Shown here piece by piece: positions 15,981 through 23,951 of a stretch of DNA of 64,000 bases; position 1 is the first letter of the stretch; every line of letters starts with the position of its first letter. The notes under the pieces were generated by a model. The model did no database searches. It had not been told where the DNA came from and saw only the letters and a list, made by a program, of their open reading frames with translations. The stretch covers positions 4,278,001 to 4,342,000 of the forward strand of contig NZ_CP081496.1 in the NCBI RefSeq assembly GCF_019774615.1, given 5' to 3'. The translations under genes were made by a program, and so were the position numbers. This DNA comes from Streptomyces sp. BHT-5-2 (GTDB lineage: Bacteria; Actinomycetota; Actinomycetes; Streptomycetales; Streptomycetaceae).

Positions 15981-17033
15981 ATGGGGTTGTTCGAAGCCGC
16001 CGCGTCTCGGGGGATCGTGCCTCCCGCCGGGCCGGCGGAACCGCCATGCGGACCGGAGGGACGCGCGGAACGGGCGCACCGCCACCGGCCCGACGAGCGG
16101 CGGCCGGCCGCCGTCGCCGTGACGTCGGACGCGCTGGGTGCCGCGGTGCCGGCCGCACCGGTCTGCGCCGCGACCCGGCAGCCGCAGCCGCTCCTCCTGG
16201 GTGTGGGGGCGGGCGCGGCGTGGCGGGCGCTGGTGCCCTGTCCGGCGCCGACCGCGATCCGGTGCACGCTGCTGCACCGGTATCTGCGCACGGCGCGACG
16301 GCGGGCGGGGGCGCTGCGCCGGGTGCTGATCGTCGGGGAGGGCGCCGCCGTCGAGGTGGCCCGGCACCGGGTCCGGCTGGCCCGGGCGGCGGGCCTGACG
16401 GTGCCGCACGCAGCGCCTGCGGCGCGGCGCGGTCTGCCGGTGTTGTTGAAACAGACCACCGACCGGCTCGGGGCGCTGCTCCTGTTGGTGCTGCTGGCCC
16501 CGGTGTTCGCGGTGGTGGCGGCGCTGATCCGGCTGGACTCGGCCGGTCCGGTCTTCTACCGGCAGGTGCGCGTCGGCCGCGATCTGGCGCCGTTCCGGAT
16601 GTGGAAGTTCCGCACGATGGTGGTCGCCGCCGACCGGATGCGGACCGCACTGGAGTCGGCCAACGAGCACGACGGGGCGATGTTCAAGATGCGGCGCGAT
16701 CCCCGGGTGACCCGGGTCGGCCGGGTGCTGCGCCGCTTCTCGCTGGACGAGCTGCCGCAGTTGTGCAACGTACTGGCCGGTCATATGTCGTTGGTGGGGC
16801 CTCGGCCGCCGTTGCCGGAGGAGGTGGAACGGTACAGCGGCACGGAGTTGCGCCGGCTGAGCGTGAAGCCGGGGCTGACCGGGCTGTGGCAGGTCAGCGG
16901 CCGGTCGGACCTGTCGTGGGACGAGACCGTCGCGCTGGACCTGAGCTACGTGGACAACTGGTCCTACGGGCGGGACCTCGATGTGCTGGTACGGACGGTG
17001 CGCGCGGTGCTGGACGGGCGCGGTGCGTACTGA
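15981..17033 (+). CDS. Undecaprenyl-phosphate sugar-phosphate transferase (initiating enzyme)
   Basis: Residues about 150-350 form a complete bacterial sugar transferase domain: KQTTDRLGALLLLVLLAPVF (membrane hairpin), GPVFYRQVRVGRDLAPFRMWKFRTM, RDPRVTRVGRVLRRFSLDELPQ, MSLVGPRPPLPEE and KPGLTGLWQVSGRS. The enzyme moves a sugar 1-phosphate to undecaprenyl phosphate, the first step of exopolysaccharide repeat-unit synthesis. Relatives of about 480 residues carry four N-terminal membrane helices and a nucleotide-binding-like domain. Here the first 150 residues keep only a trace (RRVLIVGEGAAVEVA). ATG at 15981 follows a GGGGGG ribosome binding site. It is the first gene of the locus. Confidence 0.9.
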   Translation: MGLFEAAASRGIVPPAGPAEPPCGPEGRAERAHRHRPDERRPAAVAVTSDALGAAVPAAPVCAATRQPQPLLLGVGAGAAWRALVPCPAPTAIRCTLLHRYLRTARRRAGALRRVLIVGEGAAVEVARHRVRLARAAGLTVPHAAPAARRGLPVLLKQTTDRLGALLLLVLLAPVFAVVAALIRLDSAGPVFYRQVRVGRDLAPFRMWKFRTMVVAADRMRTALESANEHDGAMFKMRRDPRVTRVGRVLRRFSLDELPQLCNVLAGHMSLVGPRPPLPEEVERYSGTELRRLSVKPGLTGLWQVSGRSDLSWDETVALDLSYVDNWSYGRDLDVLVRTVRAVLDGRGAY

Positions 17034-17057
17034 GCGGGCCGGGGCCCGGTGGCCGGA

Positions 17058-17086
17058 GCGCGCCGCCGCATCGGACGGCGGCGCGC
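17058..17086. terminator. Terminator hairpin between convergent genes
   Basis: GCGCGCCGCCG at 17058-17068 pairs perfectly with 17076-17086 around a 7-base loop. It sits between the ends of the sugar transferase gene and fcl and can serve both strands. Confidence 0.7.
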
Positions 17087-17106
17087 CCGCGCCGGGCCGG
17101 TGCGGA

Positions 17107-18051
17107 TCACCTCGGGGCCGCCTGCGTCCGCCATGCCTGGTAGGTGCCGGCGATGCCGTCCGCGAGCGGGACCGCCGGCGACCAGCCCAGGGAGCGGATC
17201 CGGCCGATGTCGAGGAGTTTGCGCGGGGTGCCGTCGGGCTTGGCCGGGTCGAAGGAGATCCGGCCTCGGTAGCCGACGGCTTCGGCGACCAGTGCGGCGA
17301 GTTCGGCGATGGTGAGGTCCTCGCCGCAGCCGACGTTGACCGGGTCGTCGCCGTCGTAGTGGCGCAGCAGCACCTCGCAGGCGGCGGCGAGGTCGTCGAC
17401 GTGCAGGAACTCGCGGCGCGGGGTGCCGGTGCCCCACAGGGTGAGGTCGGCGTGCCCGGCTTCCTTGGCCTCGTGGCAGCGGCGGATGAGCGCGGGGAGG
17501 ACGTGCGAGGTCGCCAGGTCGAAGTTGTCGCCGGGGCCGTAGAGGTTGGTCGGCATCGCGGAGACGAAGGAGGAGCCGTACTGCCGGCGGTAGGCGCGGA
17601 TCTGGAGCAGGCCGGCGATCTTGGCTATCGCGTATGCCTCGTTGGTGGGCTCCAGCGGGCCGGTGAGCAGGGCGTCCTCGGTGATGGGCTGGGCGGTGTG
17701 CCGGGGGTAGATGCAGCTCGAACCGAGGAAGAGCAGTCGGCGGACGCCGGCCCGGTGCGCGCCCGCGATGACGCTGAGCTGGATGGCGAGGTTGTCCTCC
17801 AGGAAGTCCACGGGTCGGGTGCTGTTGGCCATGATGCCGCCGACCCTGGCGGCGGCGAGCACGACGGCGTCGGGGCGTTCGGCGCGCAGATAGGCGCCGG
17901 TGGCCGTGGCGTCGCGGAGGTCGAGGCGTTCCCGGGGCCGGGTCAGGACCTCGTAGCCGCGGGCGGTGAGGTGCCGGGCGACGGCGGAGCCGGTCAGGCC
18001 CCGGTGGCCGGCGACGAAGACGCGGGCGGGTACGGGCAGCAGGTCGTCCAT
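17107..18051 (-). CDS. fcl: GDP-L-fucose synthase
   Basis: The 314-residue short-chain dehydrogenase has the GDP-fucose synthase hallmarks: an N-terminal FVAGHRGLTGSAVAR nucleotide loop, AARVGGIMANSTRPVDFLEDNL, the active-site GSSCIYP, the catalytic YxxxK in AYAIAKIAGL, MPTNLYGPGDNFD, and WGTGTPRREFLHVDDLA. It epimerises and reduces GDP-4-keto-6-deoxymannose to GDP-L-fucose with NADPH. The start at ATG 18051 fits the usual length. It is divergent from gmd (96 bases between starts), which makes its substrate, so GDP-fucose synthesis is probably complete here if GDP-mannose is supplied from elsewhere. Confidence 0.95.
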   Translation of the reverse strand: MDDLLPVPARVFVAGHRGLTGSAVARHLTARGYEVLTRPRERLDLRDATATGAYLRAERPDAVVLAAARVGGIMANSTRPVDFLEDNLAIQLSVIAGAHRAGVRRLLFLGSSCIYPRHTAQPITEDALLTGPLEPTNEAYAIAKIAGLLQIRAYRRQYGSSFVSAMPTNLYGPGDNFDLATSHVLPALIRRCHEAKEAGHADLTLWGTGTPRREFLHVDDLAAACEVLLRHYDGDDPVNVGCGEDLTIAELAALVAEAVGYRGRISFDPAKPDGTPRKLLDIGRIRSLGWSPAVPLADGIAGTYQAWRTQAAPR

Positions 18052-18147
18052 GGCCCGGATTGTGGCAGCGAATCCGCCGCATGGACCGTCTTTTTCCGGA
18101 AATATCCAGCGTCGACGGGGCGCACGCACTTCTCGTGGGGGGAAGCC

Positions 18148-19242
18148 ATGGAAGCCGTGGGAGCCAGGGAAGCCGGGGGAGCGCCGGAGGCGAAGGGGAC
18201 GAGAGGCGCGAACGGCGCCGGTGAGCGCGCCGCCAGGACCGCCGTCGTCACCGGCATAACGGGCCAGGACGGTTCCTATCTGGCGGAGTTGCTGCTCGGC
18301 AAGGGCTACGAGGTGCATGGCCTGATGCGGCGCTCGTCGAGCTTCAACACCGAGCGCATCGACCACATCTACCAGGATCCGCACACCCCCGGCCGGCGGC
18401 TGATGCTGCATCATGTCGACCTCTCGGACGGGGTGGCACTGGTGAACCTGCTGCGCGACCTGCAGCCGGACGAGGTGTACAACCTCGGCGCCCAGTCACA
18501 TGTCCGGGTCTCCTTCGACGCGCCGCTCTACACCGGGGACGTCACCGGGCTGGGCGCCCTGCGGCTGCTGGAGGCGATCCGCGCCAGCGGCATCCGGACC
18601 CGCCTCTACCAGGCGTCCTCGTCGGAGATGTTCGGCGCCACCCCGCCACCGCAGAACGAGTCCACCCCGTTCCACCCCCGCAGCCCGTACGGCTGCGCCA
18701 AGGTCATGGCCTACTGGTCCACCGTCAACTACCGTGAGGCATATGGGCTGTTCGGGGTGAACGGCATTCTCTTCAACCACGAGAGCCCACGGCGCGGCGG
18801 GACCTTCGTCACCCGCAAGATCACCCGCGCGGTGGCGCGCATCCAGGCCGGTCTCCAGGAGCACCTCTATCTCGGCAACCTCGACGCGGTCCGTGACTGG
18901 GGCTACGCGCCGGAGTACGTCGAGGCGATGTGGCGGATGTTGCAGCGCGACGAGCCGGACGACTACGTCGTGGCGACCGGCGTGGCCGCGACGGTCCGGG
19001 ACTTCCTCCAGGCCGCGTTCACCGCCGCCGGACTGGACTGGGAACGCAGCGTGCGCTTCGATCCGAGGTACCAGCGCCCCAGCGAGGTGGACGCGCTGAT
19101 CGGCGATCCAGCCAAGGCCGAGCGTCTGCTGGACTGGTCCGCGACGGTCCGGTACGACGAACTGGCCCGGATCATGGTCGAGTCGGACATCCGGCAGCTG
19201 GCGGACGAGCTCTCCGGCCAGCGCGTGCGGGTGGACCGATGA
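18148..19242 (+). CDS. gmd: GDP-mannose 4,6-dehydratase
   Basis: The protein has 364 residues. After a 27-residue Ala/Gly/Glu-rich extension it reads TAVVTGITGQDGSYLAELLL, the Gmd nucleotide-binding loop. It then has LMRRSSSFNTERIDH, YNLGAQSHVRVSF, SSSEMFGATPP, the catalytic tyrosine and lysine in SPYGCAKVMAYW, and NHESPRRGGTFVTRKI. It converts GDP-mannose to GDP-4-keto-6-deoxymannose, the substrate of Fcl. ATG at 18148 follows GGGGGG at 18137-18142. The stop overlaps the next start (ATGA), so it is translationally coupled to the acetyltransferase. Confidence 0.96.
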   Translation: MEAVGAREAGGAPEAKGTRGANGAGERAARTAVVTGITGQDGSYLAELLLGKGYEVHGLMRRSSSFNTERIDHIYQDPHTPGRRLMLHHVDLSDGVALVNLLRDLQPDEVYNLGAQSHVRVSFDAPLYTGDVTGLGALRLLEAIRASGIRTRLYQASSSEMFGATPPPQNESTPFHPRSPYGCAKVMAYWSTVNYREAYGLFGVNGILFNHESPRRGGTFVTRKITRAVARIQAGLQEHLYLGNLDAVRDWGYAPEYVEAMWRMLQRDEPDDYVVATGVAATVRDFLQAAFTAAGLDWERSVRFDPRYQRPSEVDALIGDPAKAERLLDWSATVRYDELARIMVESDIRQLADELSGQRVRVDR

Positions 19243-19787
19243 CCGCCCCCGCCGCCGCACCGGCCACCACCCGCCGGCTGCGCGGTTTCACCGGGGCCGG
19301 TTACGACAAGGGCCGCGGGCTGCTCGTCCAGGCCGCCTGGTTCGCCGTGCTCAACCTCGTCTTCGTCAAGTGGTGGTGCCCGCCGCGGCTGCGGCCGGTG
19401 CTGCTGCGGGCGTTCGGCGCCCGGGTCGGCGCGCGGGTGCTGATCCGGCACCGGGTGCGGGTGCAGTGGCCGTGGAAGCTGACGGTCGGCGACGACGTCT
19501 GGGTGGGCGAGGGTGCCTGGCTGATCAATCTCGAGCCGATCAGCATCGGACACGATGTCTGCGTGTCCCAGGGCGCGGTGCTCTGCACCGGCAGTCATCA
19601 ACGCCGCTCCCCCACCTTCGAGTTCGACAACGGACCGGTCCGCCTGGAGCCCGGTGCCTGGGTGGCGGCCCGGGCCGTGGTGCTGCGCGGCGTGACGGTC
19701 GGCGCGGACGCGGTGGTCGGTGCCGGCGCGGTCGCCCACCGGGACGTGCCGCCGGGGACCGTGCACACCACCGGGGGTGACCGGTGA
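19239..19787 (+). CDS. WcaF-like sugar O-acetyltransferase (left-handed beta-helix)
   Basis: The 182-residue protein carries hexapeptide repeats of the LbetaH acetyltransferase fold: VGARVLIRHRVRV, VGDDVWVGEGAWLIN, IGHDVCVSQGAVLCTGSH, then GAWVAARAVVLRGVTVGADAVVGAGAVAHRDVP. The N-terminal segment (FAVLNLVFVKWWCPP) and the order of motifs are those of the colanic-acid WcaF group, which acetylate a sugar on the repeat unit using acetyl-CoA. It overlaps gmd by four bases and the next glycosyltransferase by four bases, so it belongs to a tight operon. The acceptor sugar is unknown. Confidence 0.88.
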   Translation: MTAPAAAPATTRRLRGFTGAGYDKGRGLLVQAAWFAVLNLVFVKWWCPPRLRPVLLRAFGARVGARVLIRHRVRVQWPWKLTVGDDVWVGEGAWLINLEPISIGHDVCVSQGAVLCTGSHQRRSPTFEFDNGPVRLEPGAWVAARAVVLRGVTVGADAVVGAGAVAHRDVPPGTVHTTGGDR

Positions 19788-20905
19788 GGATCACCCATGT
19801 CGTCACGCTGGTGAGCGAGGACGGGGCGTACGGCGGCCCGGTGAGCGTGGCAACCGGTCAGCTCGGCGAGCTGGCCGCGCGGGGCCACGAGGTCGAGTTG
19901 GTGTCCCTGTGGCGCGGTGCGGGCCCGCCGCCGGACACCGTGGACGGGGTGCCGCTGCGCGCCCGGCCCGCCCGCACGCTGGTTCCGGGGCAGGGCTTCC
20001 TCGGCCTGTTCCATCCGGGCCTGCCGCGGCTGCTGTGGCGGCGGACCGGCCACGCCGAGGTGCTTCAACTGCACGCGGGGCGCGATCTGGTGTCACTGGC
20101 CGCGCTCGCGGCGGCGGTGGCGCGCCGCCGGCCGTTCCTGGCGCAGACGCACGGCATGGTCCAGCCCCGCCGGACGGCGTCGGCCCGGCTCTTCGACCGG
20201 TTCTACGTCCCGCTGCTGCGGCGGGCGGCGGCGGTGCTGATGCTGACCGACGAGGAGGAGGCCGGGCTGCGCAAGGTGCTGGGACCGCGGGGGCCGCGCC
20301 TGGTCCGGCTGCCCAACGGCGTCCGGGTCGCCGAGCCCGGCGGAGTGGCGCGGAGCCCGACCGAGGTGCTGTTCCTGGCCCGGCTCCAGGCCCGCAAGCG
20401 GCCGGAGGCGTTTGTGCGGATGGCGGCGCTGGTGCACGCCAAGCGGCCGGAGGTGTCGTTCGCCGTCTACGGCGCGGACGAGGGGCGGTTGGCCGCGGTA
20501 CGGCGGGTGGTGGCCGAGGAGGCGCTGGGCGGGGTGGTGGCGTACGGCGGTGCGCTGGACCATGACGCGGCGGTGCGGCGCCTGGCCGCGGCCACCGTGT
20601 ATGTGCTGCCGAGCGTGCACGAGCCGTTCCCGATGAGCCTGTTGGAGTCGCTGGCCGTGGGTACCCCGGTGGTCTGCACCGAGAGCTGCGGGATCGCCGG
20701 CGCGCTGCGCCGCCACGATGCCGCCGAGGTCACCGACGGGTCGCCGGAGGAACTGGCCGAGGCGGTGCTGCGGCTCCTGGACGACGCCGAGCTGCGGCAG
20801 CGCCGGGCGGCGGCCGGGCGGTCGGCGATCGCCGCGGAGTTCTCCCTCGGGGCGGTCGCCGACCGGCTGGAGGAGTGGTACGGCTTCCTCGGCGGCGGCG
20901 GATGA
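19784..20905 (+). CDS. Glycosyltransferase family 4 protein
   Basis: The protein has 373 residues with a GT-B fold. The N-terminal acceptor domain starts THVVTLVSEDGAYGGPVSVATGQ. The C-terminal donor domain has VLFLARLQARKRPEAFVRMAAL, AYGGALDHDAAVRRLAAATVYVLPSVHEPFPMSLLESLAVGTPVV with the conserved E(x7)E of group 1 transferases. It should add one sugar from a nucleotide donor to the lipid-linked repeat unit in the cytosol. GTG at 19784 overlaps the upstream stop (GTGA). It converges on the second glycosyltransferase with a hairpin between them. The donor sugar (for example GDP-fucose) cannot be read from sequence. Confidence 0.9.
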   Translation: MRITHVVTLVSEDGAYGGPVSVATGQLGELAARGHEVELVSLWRGAGPPPDTVDGVPLRARPARTLVPGQGFLGLFHPGLPRLLWRRTGHAEVLQLHAGRDLVSLAALAAAVARRRPFLAQTHGMVQPRRTASARLFDRFYVPLLRRAAAVLMLTDEEEAGLRKVLGPRGPRLVRLPNGVRVAEPGGVARSPTEVLFLARLQARKRPEAFVRMAALVHAKRPEVSFAVYGADEGRLAAVRRVVAEEALGGVVAYGGALDHDAAVRRLAAATVYVLPSVHEPFPMSLLESLAVGTPVVCTESCGIAGALRRHDAAEVTDGSPEELAEAVLRLLDDAELRQRRAAAGRSAIAAEFSLGAVADRLEEWYGFLGGGG

Positions 20906-20950
20906 GGCGCCCGGACCGGCCGGGCGCGCGGCGGCCGTCGCCGGTCCTCA

Positions 20951-20971
20951 GGGCCGGCCCGGCACCGGCCC
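20951..20971. terminator. Hairpin between convergent glycosyltransferases
   Basis: GGGCCGG-cccggca-CCGGCCC is a perfect 7-bp stem whose right arm ends in the stop codon of the minus-strand glycosyltransferase. It probably terminates the plus-strand operon. Confidence 0.5.
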
Positions 20972-22206
20972 TAGGCCATGGCCAGGCGCAGCAGAGCGGT
21001 GATCCGCGCCAGTCCGGCCCGGCTGCTGAGCCGCTCGTCGACGTAGCGGGGCCCGTGGGCGCCGAGCCGGGCGGCCCGCTCGGGGTCGGCGGCCAGCGCC
21101 CGGACCTCTGCCAGCAGCGCCTCGGGGTCCTCGGGCGGGACGAGCGTGCCGGCGCCCGAGCGCCGCACCTCCTGGGCGGTCCCGCCCTGGGCGGCCACCG
21201 AGGCGATGACCGGCCGGCCGGTCATGAAGTACGAGGTCAGCTTGGACGGCAGGCTCATGTCGAGCACCGAGGCCCGCTGGGTGACGACGAGGATGTCGGC
21301 GGCCGCCAGCACCTCGGGGAACTCCCCGGCCGGCGCGGGCGGCAGAACGCTGAACGTGCGGATTCCCGCGGCGAGTCGACGCAGATGTGCGCGCTGGCTG
21401 CCGTCCCCCATGAGGACGACGCGGAGTGGATCCGCCTCCTGCTCGGCGAGCCGCGCGGTCTCGACCAGGACCTCCAGTCCCTGTTTGAGGCCCATGTTGC
21501 CGGCGTGCAGCAGGACCGTCTCGTCGGCCCGCCAGCCCAGTCGGGCCCGGGTCCGCTCCCGGTCGCCGCGCGGGGCGCGGACGTGCGTCCAGTTCGGCAC
21601 CACATGCACCCGGGAGCGGGGCACCCCCGTCGCCACCACCCGGTCCACGAACGACTCGTGCACCACCCCGACGGCATCCGCGGCGCGCAGCACCCGGGCC
21701 TCGACCGCCGCGGCCGGCTCGGCCGCCCCGCCCCCGCCCCGGATGCCGCTCTGCGCGGCGGCCGCGCCCATCAGGTCCTGCACCACCACGACGTGCGGCA
21801 CGCCGGCCCGCCGCGCCAGTCGGCCGCCGAGCACCGCCCCGGCCAGGGTGGGCATCTGGGTCAGCACCACGTCCGGCCGGACCGGCGGCGGCGCGAGCAG
21901 GCCGTGGGCCAGCACGGTGGCCTCGTACAGCGCCCGGTGGGCGGCGGTCTGGCGGGACGGGACGGTGTGCCGGCGGCGGTGCACGGTCACCCCGCCCCGG
22001 CGCTCCCGCAGCCGCCAGCGACCGCGGTACTCCTGCGCCACCCGCCAGGCCGGATAGTGCGGCATACCGGCCAGGACGTGGGTGTCCGCGCCGGATGCGG
22101 CCAGGTGCTCGGCGATCTGGGTGGCGTAGGGCCCTATGCCGGTGTGTTCGGGCGCGTAGTTGGTGGAGACCACGAGCACGCGCCGGCCGGCGAAGGGTTC
22201 TTGCAC
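20971..22206 (-). CDS. WcaI-like glycosyltransferase family 4 protein
   Basis: The 411-residue GT-B protein begins VLVVSTNYAPEHTGIGPYATQIAEHL and continues with AGMPHYPAW, a start typical of the WcaI/WbuB group. The donor domain shows VLLHAGNMGLKQGLEVLVE, VVLMGDGSQRAHL, and DMSLPSKLTSYFMTGRPVIASV. It should transfer a sugar, in colanic acid a fucose, onto the lipid-linked intermediate. GTG at 22206 is preferred because GAGGGGGCAGCC precedes it, although the frame stays open to 22326. It is the only glycosyltransferase here on the minus strand and is divergent from the Wzy-like gene. Confidence 0.88.
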   Translation of the reverse strand: MQEPFAGRRVLVVSTNYAPEHTGIGPYATQIAEHLAASGADTHVLAGMPHYPAWRVAQEYRGRWRLRERRGGVTVHRRRHTVPSRQTAAHRALYEATVLAHGLLAPPPVRPDVVLTQMPTLAGAVLGGRLARRAGVPHVVVVQDLMGAAAAQSGIRGGGGAAEPAAAVEARVLRAADAVGVVHESFVDRVVATGVPRSRVHVVPNWTHVRAPRGDRERTRARLGWRADETVLLHAGNMGLKQGLEVLVETARLAEQEADPLRVVLMGDGSQRAHLRRLAAGIRTFSVLPPAPAGEFPEVLAAADILVVTQRASVLDMSLPSKLTSYFMTGRPVIASVAAQGGTAQEVRRSGAGTLVPPEDPEALLAEVRALAADPERAARLGAHGPRYVDERLSSRAGLARITALLRLAMA

Positions 22207-22418
22207 GGCTGCCCCCTCTGGAGGTGCGGTCGGCCCGGGCGCCGGCCGGCGCCGCCGCGGACGGGTCCGGCGGGTGTCGACGCCGGCCGGATCAACCGAC
22301 CGAACTGTCTGTTTCACCACGTACACACGGCTTGGACGCAGGTGACCCTAGCATTGCGATGCGTCACCAGGTGGACCGAATCTGAGGAATTACGGCTCCT
22401 GGTAGGGAAGTTGGGGGT

Positions 22419-23951
22419 GTGTCCATGCGGCCGGTGAGCTGGTCGGGCGCTCGGCCGGCGGCGCGTCCGGCGGCCGCACTGTGCTGCTGGGGGCTGTTCC
22501 TGGTGGTGCTGTTGCCGCTGGTGGTCCTGCGGTCGTCGGACGCCCGGTTCGGGGCCGCGCTCGCCGTGCAGTGCGTGGTGGTGGTGCACAGCGGCATCGC
22601 CCTGGCCCGGGTGCTGACGGACGTCCGGGCCCGGCTGATCGCCTTCGGCTTCTGGCTGTTCACCTATGTCTGGCTGGGGCTGGCACCGCTGGCGATGCTC
22701 GCGACGGACGCCTATCCGCGCGGGTTCCTCGTCGACGCGCCGACCGCGTTCACCTCGACCCTCCTGGTGGAGACGGGACTTGTGGCCTACAGCGCGGGGT
22801 CGGCGCTGGCGTCGTGGCGCTCCTCCCGCGGCTCCACGGTGCTCGCCCCGCTGCTGGCCCGGCAGTTGGCGCCCGGCCGGGTGTTGCTGCTGTGCGGGGT
22901 GGCACTGCTGATCGCGGCGGTGCTGGTCCCGGCGCTGGGCGGGCTGCCGGCGTTCTTCGTGAGCCGGCAGGCCCATGCGGCTGCCGCCGCGCAGGCCGAG
23001 CCGTCGGGTTCGGCCGGCCGGGCACTGGCCGCCTGGGCGCTGTCGGTGCCGGCGTTCTGGGCGCTGCTGGCCCTGGTGCACGTACCGCGGTCCGCCGGCG
23101 GCGACCGGACGCTGCGCGGGCTGCGCCGCGGCCTGCTGCCGCTGCTGATCGTGGTGAACGTGGTGGTGAACAACCCCGTCAGCCAGCCGCGCTTCTGGGC
23201 CGGCACGGTGTTGCTGGCGCTGGTCTTCGGCGCGTCCTGGATGCGCGGACCGGCCGCCTTCCGGATCGGCGCGGCGGCCGTGGCGGCGATGGTGCTGGTG
23301 GTCTTCCCGTACAGCGACTACTTCCGCTACGACAAACGGCAGGACGTTCAAGTCCTCTCGCTCGCCGAGCAGTTCACCTCCAACGGCGACTACGACGCCT
23401 TCCAGCAGATCCAGACGGGGGTGGACTACGTCGACGGCCACGGCTTCACCCCGTCCGCGGCGCTGGGGCCGCCGCTGTTCTTCGTGCCGCGCCCGGTGTG
23501 GCCCGAGAAGCCGGACGACGCGGGCATCCTGCTCGCCCGGCACGCGGGCTACACCTTCGAGAACCTCTCCGCGCCGCTGTGGATCGAGGCGTACATGTGG
23601 GCCGGTTTCCCGTCGGTCGTCGTCGTCTTCACCCTGATCGGCCTGGTCGGACGGCGGATCGACGAGCTCCGGCACCGGTTGCGGCACCGACCGGGGACGC
23701 TGGCGGCACTGCTGGTACCGGCCTTCGGCTTCTACCAGTTGGTGCTGCTGCGCGGCAGCCTGATGGCGATCGTCGGCCCGCTCGCGCTGCTGGTGTGCAT
23801 CCCGCTGTTGATCACCCGCAGGGCGCGGCGGACGGTCCGGCACGCCGCCGCTCCCGCGCCGCTCGGCGTCCCGCTCCTGCCGTCACCCCGCACCGCGTCG
23901 TCCCGGCCCCGCACCGCGTTGTCCCGACCCACAGGAGGAACAGGTACGTGA
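22419..23951 (+). CDS. Wzy-like polysaccharide polymerase (multi-pass membrane protein)
   Basis: The 510-residue protein has about ten to twelve hydrophobic segments and one large extracytoplasmic loop near residues 305-385 (RYDKRQDVQVLSL to PLWIEAYMW), the shape of O-antigen/exopolysaccharide polymerases. Its place between glycosyltransferases and chain-length and flippase genes supports that role. Sequence alone gives no catalytic motif, so the call is by topology and context. GTG 22419 and ATG 22425 are both possible starts. The C-terminal 40 residues are a Pro/Arg/Ser-rich tail. It overlaps the next gene by a GTGA and an AGGAGG precedes that start. Confidence 0.75.
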   Translation: MSMRPVSWSGARPAARPAAALCCWGLFLVVLLPLVVLRSSDARFGAALAVQCVVVVHSGIALARVLTDVRARLIAFGFWLFTYVWLGLAPLAMLATDAYPRGFLVDAPTAFTSTLLVETGLVAYSAGSALASWRSSRGSTVLAPLLARQLAPGRVLLLCGVALLIAAVLVPALGGLPAFFVSRQAHAAAAAQAEPSGSAGRALAAWALSVPAFWALLALVHVPRSAGGDRTLRGLRRGLLPLLIVVNVVVNNPVSQPRFWAGTVLLALVFGASWMRGPAAFRIGAAAVAAMVLVVFPYSDYFRYDKRQDVQVLSLAEQFTSNGDYDAFQQIQTGVDYVDGHGFTPSAALGPPLFFVPRPVWPEKPDDAGILLARHAGYTFENLSAPLWIEAYMWAGFPSVVVVFTLIGLVGRRIDELRHRLRHRPGTLAALLVPAFGFYQLVLLRGSLMAIVGPLALLVCIPLLITRRARRTVRHAAAPAPLGVPLLPSPRTASSRPRTALSRPTGGTGT

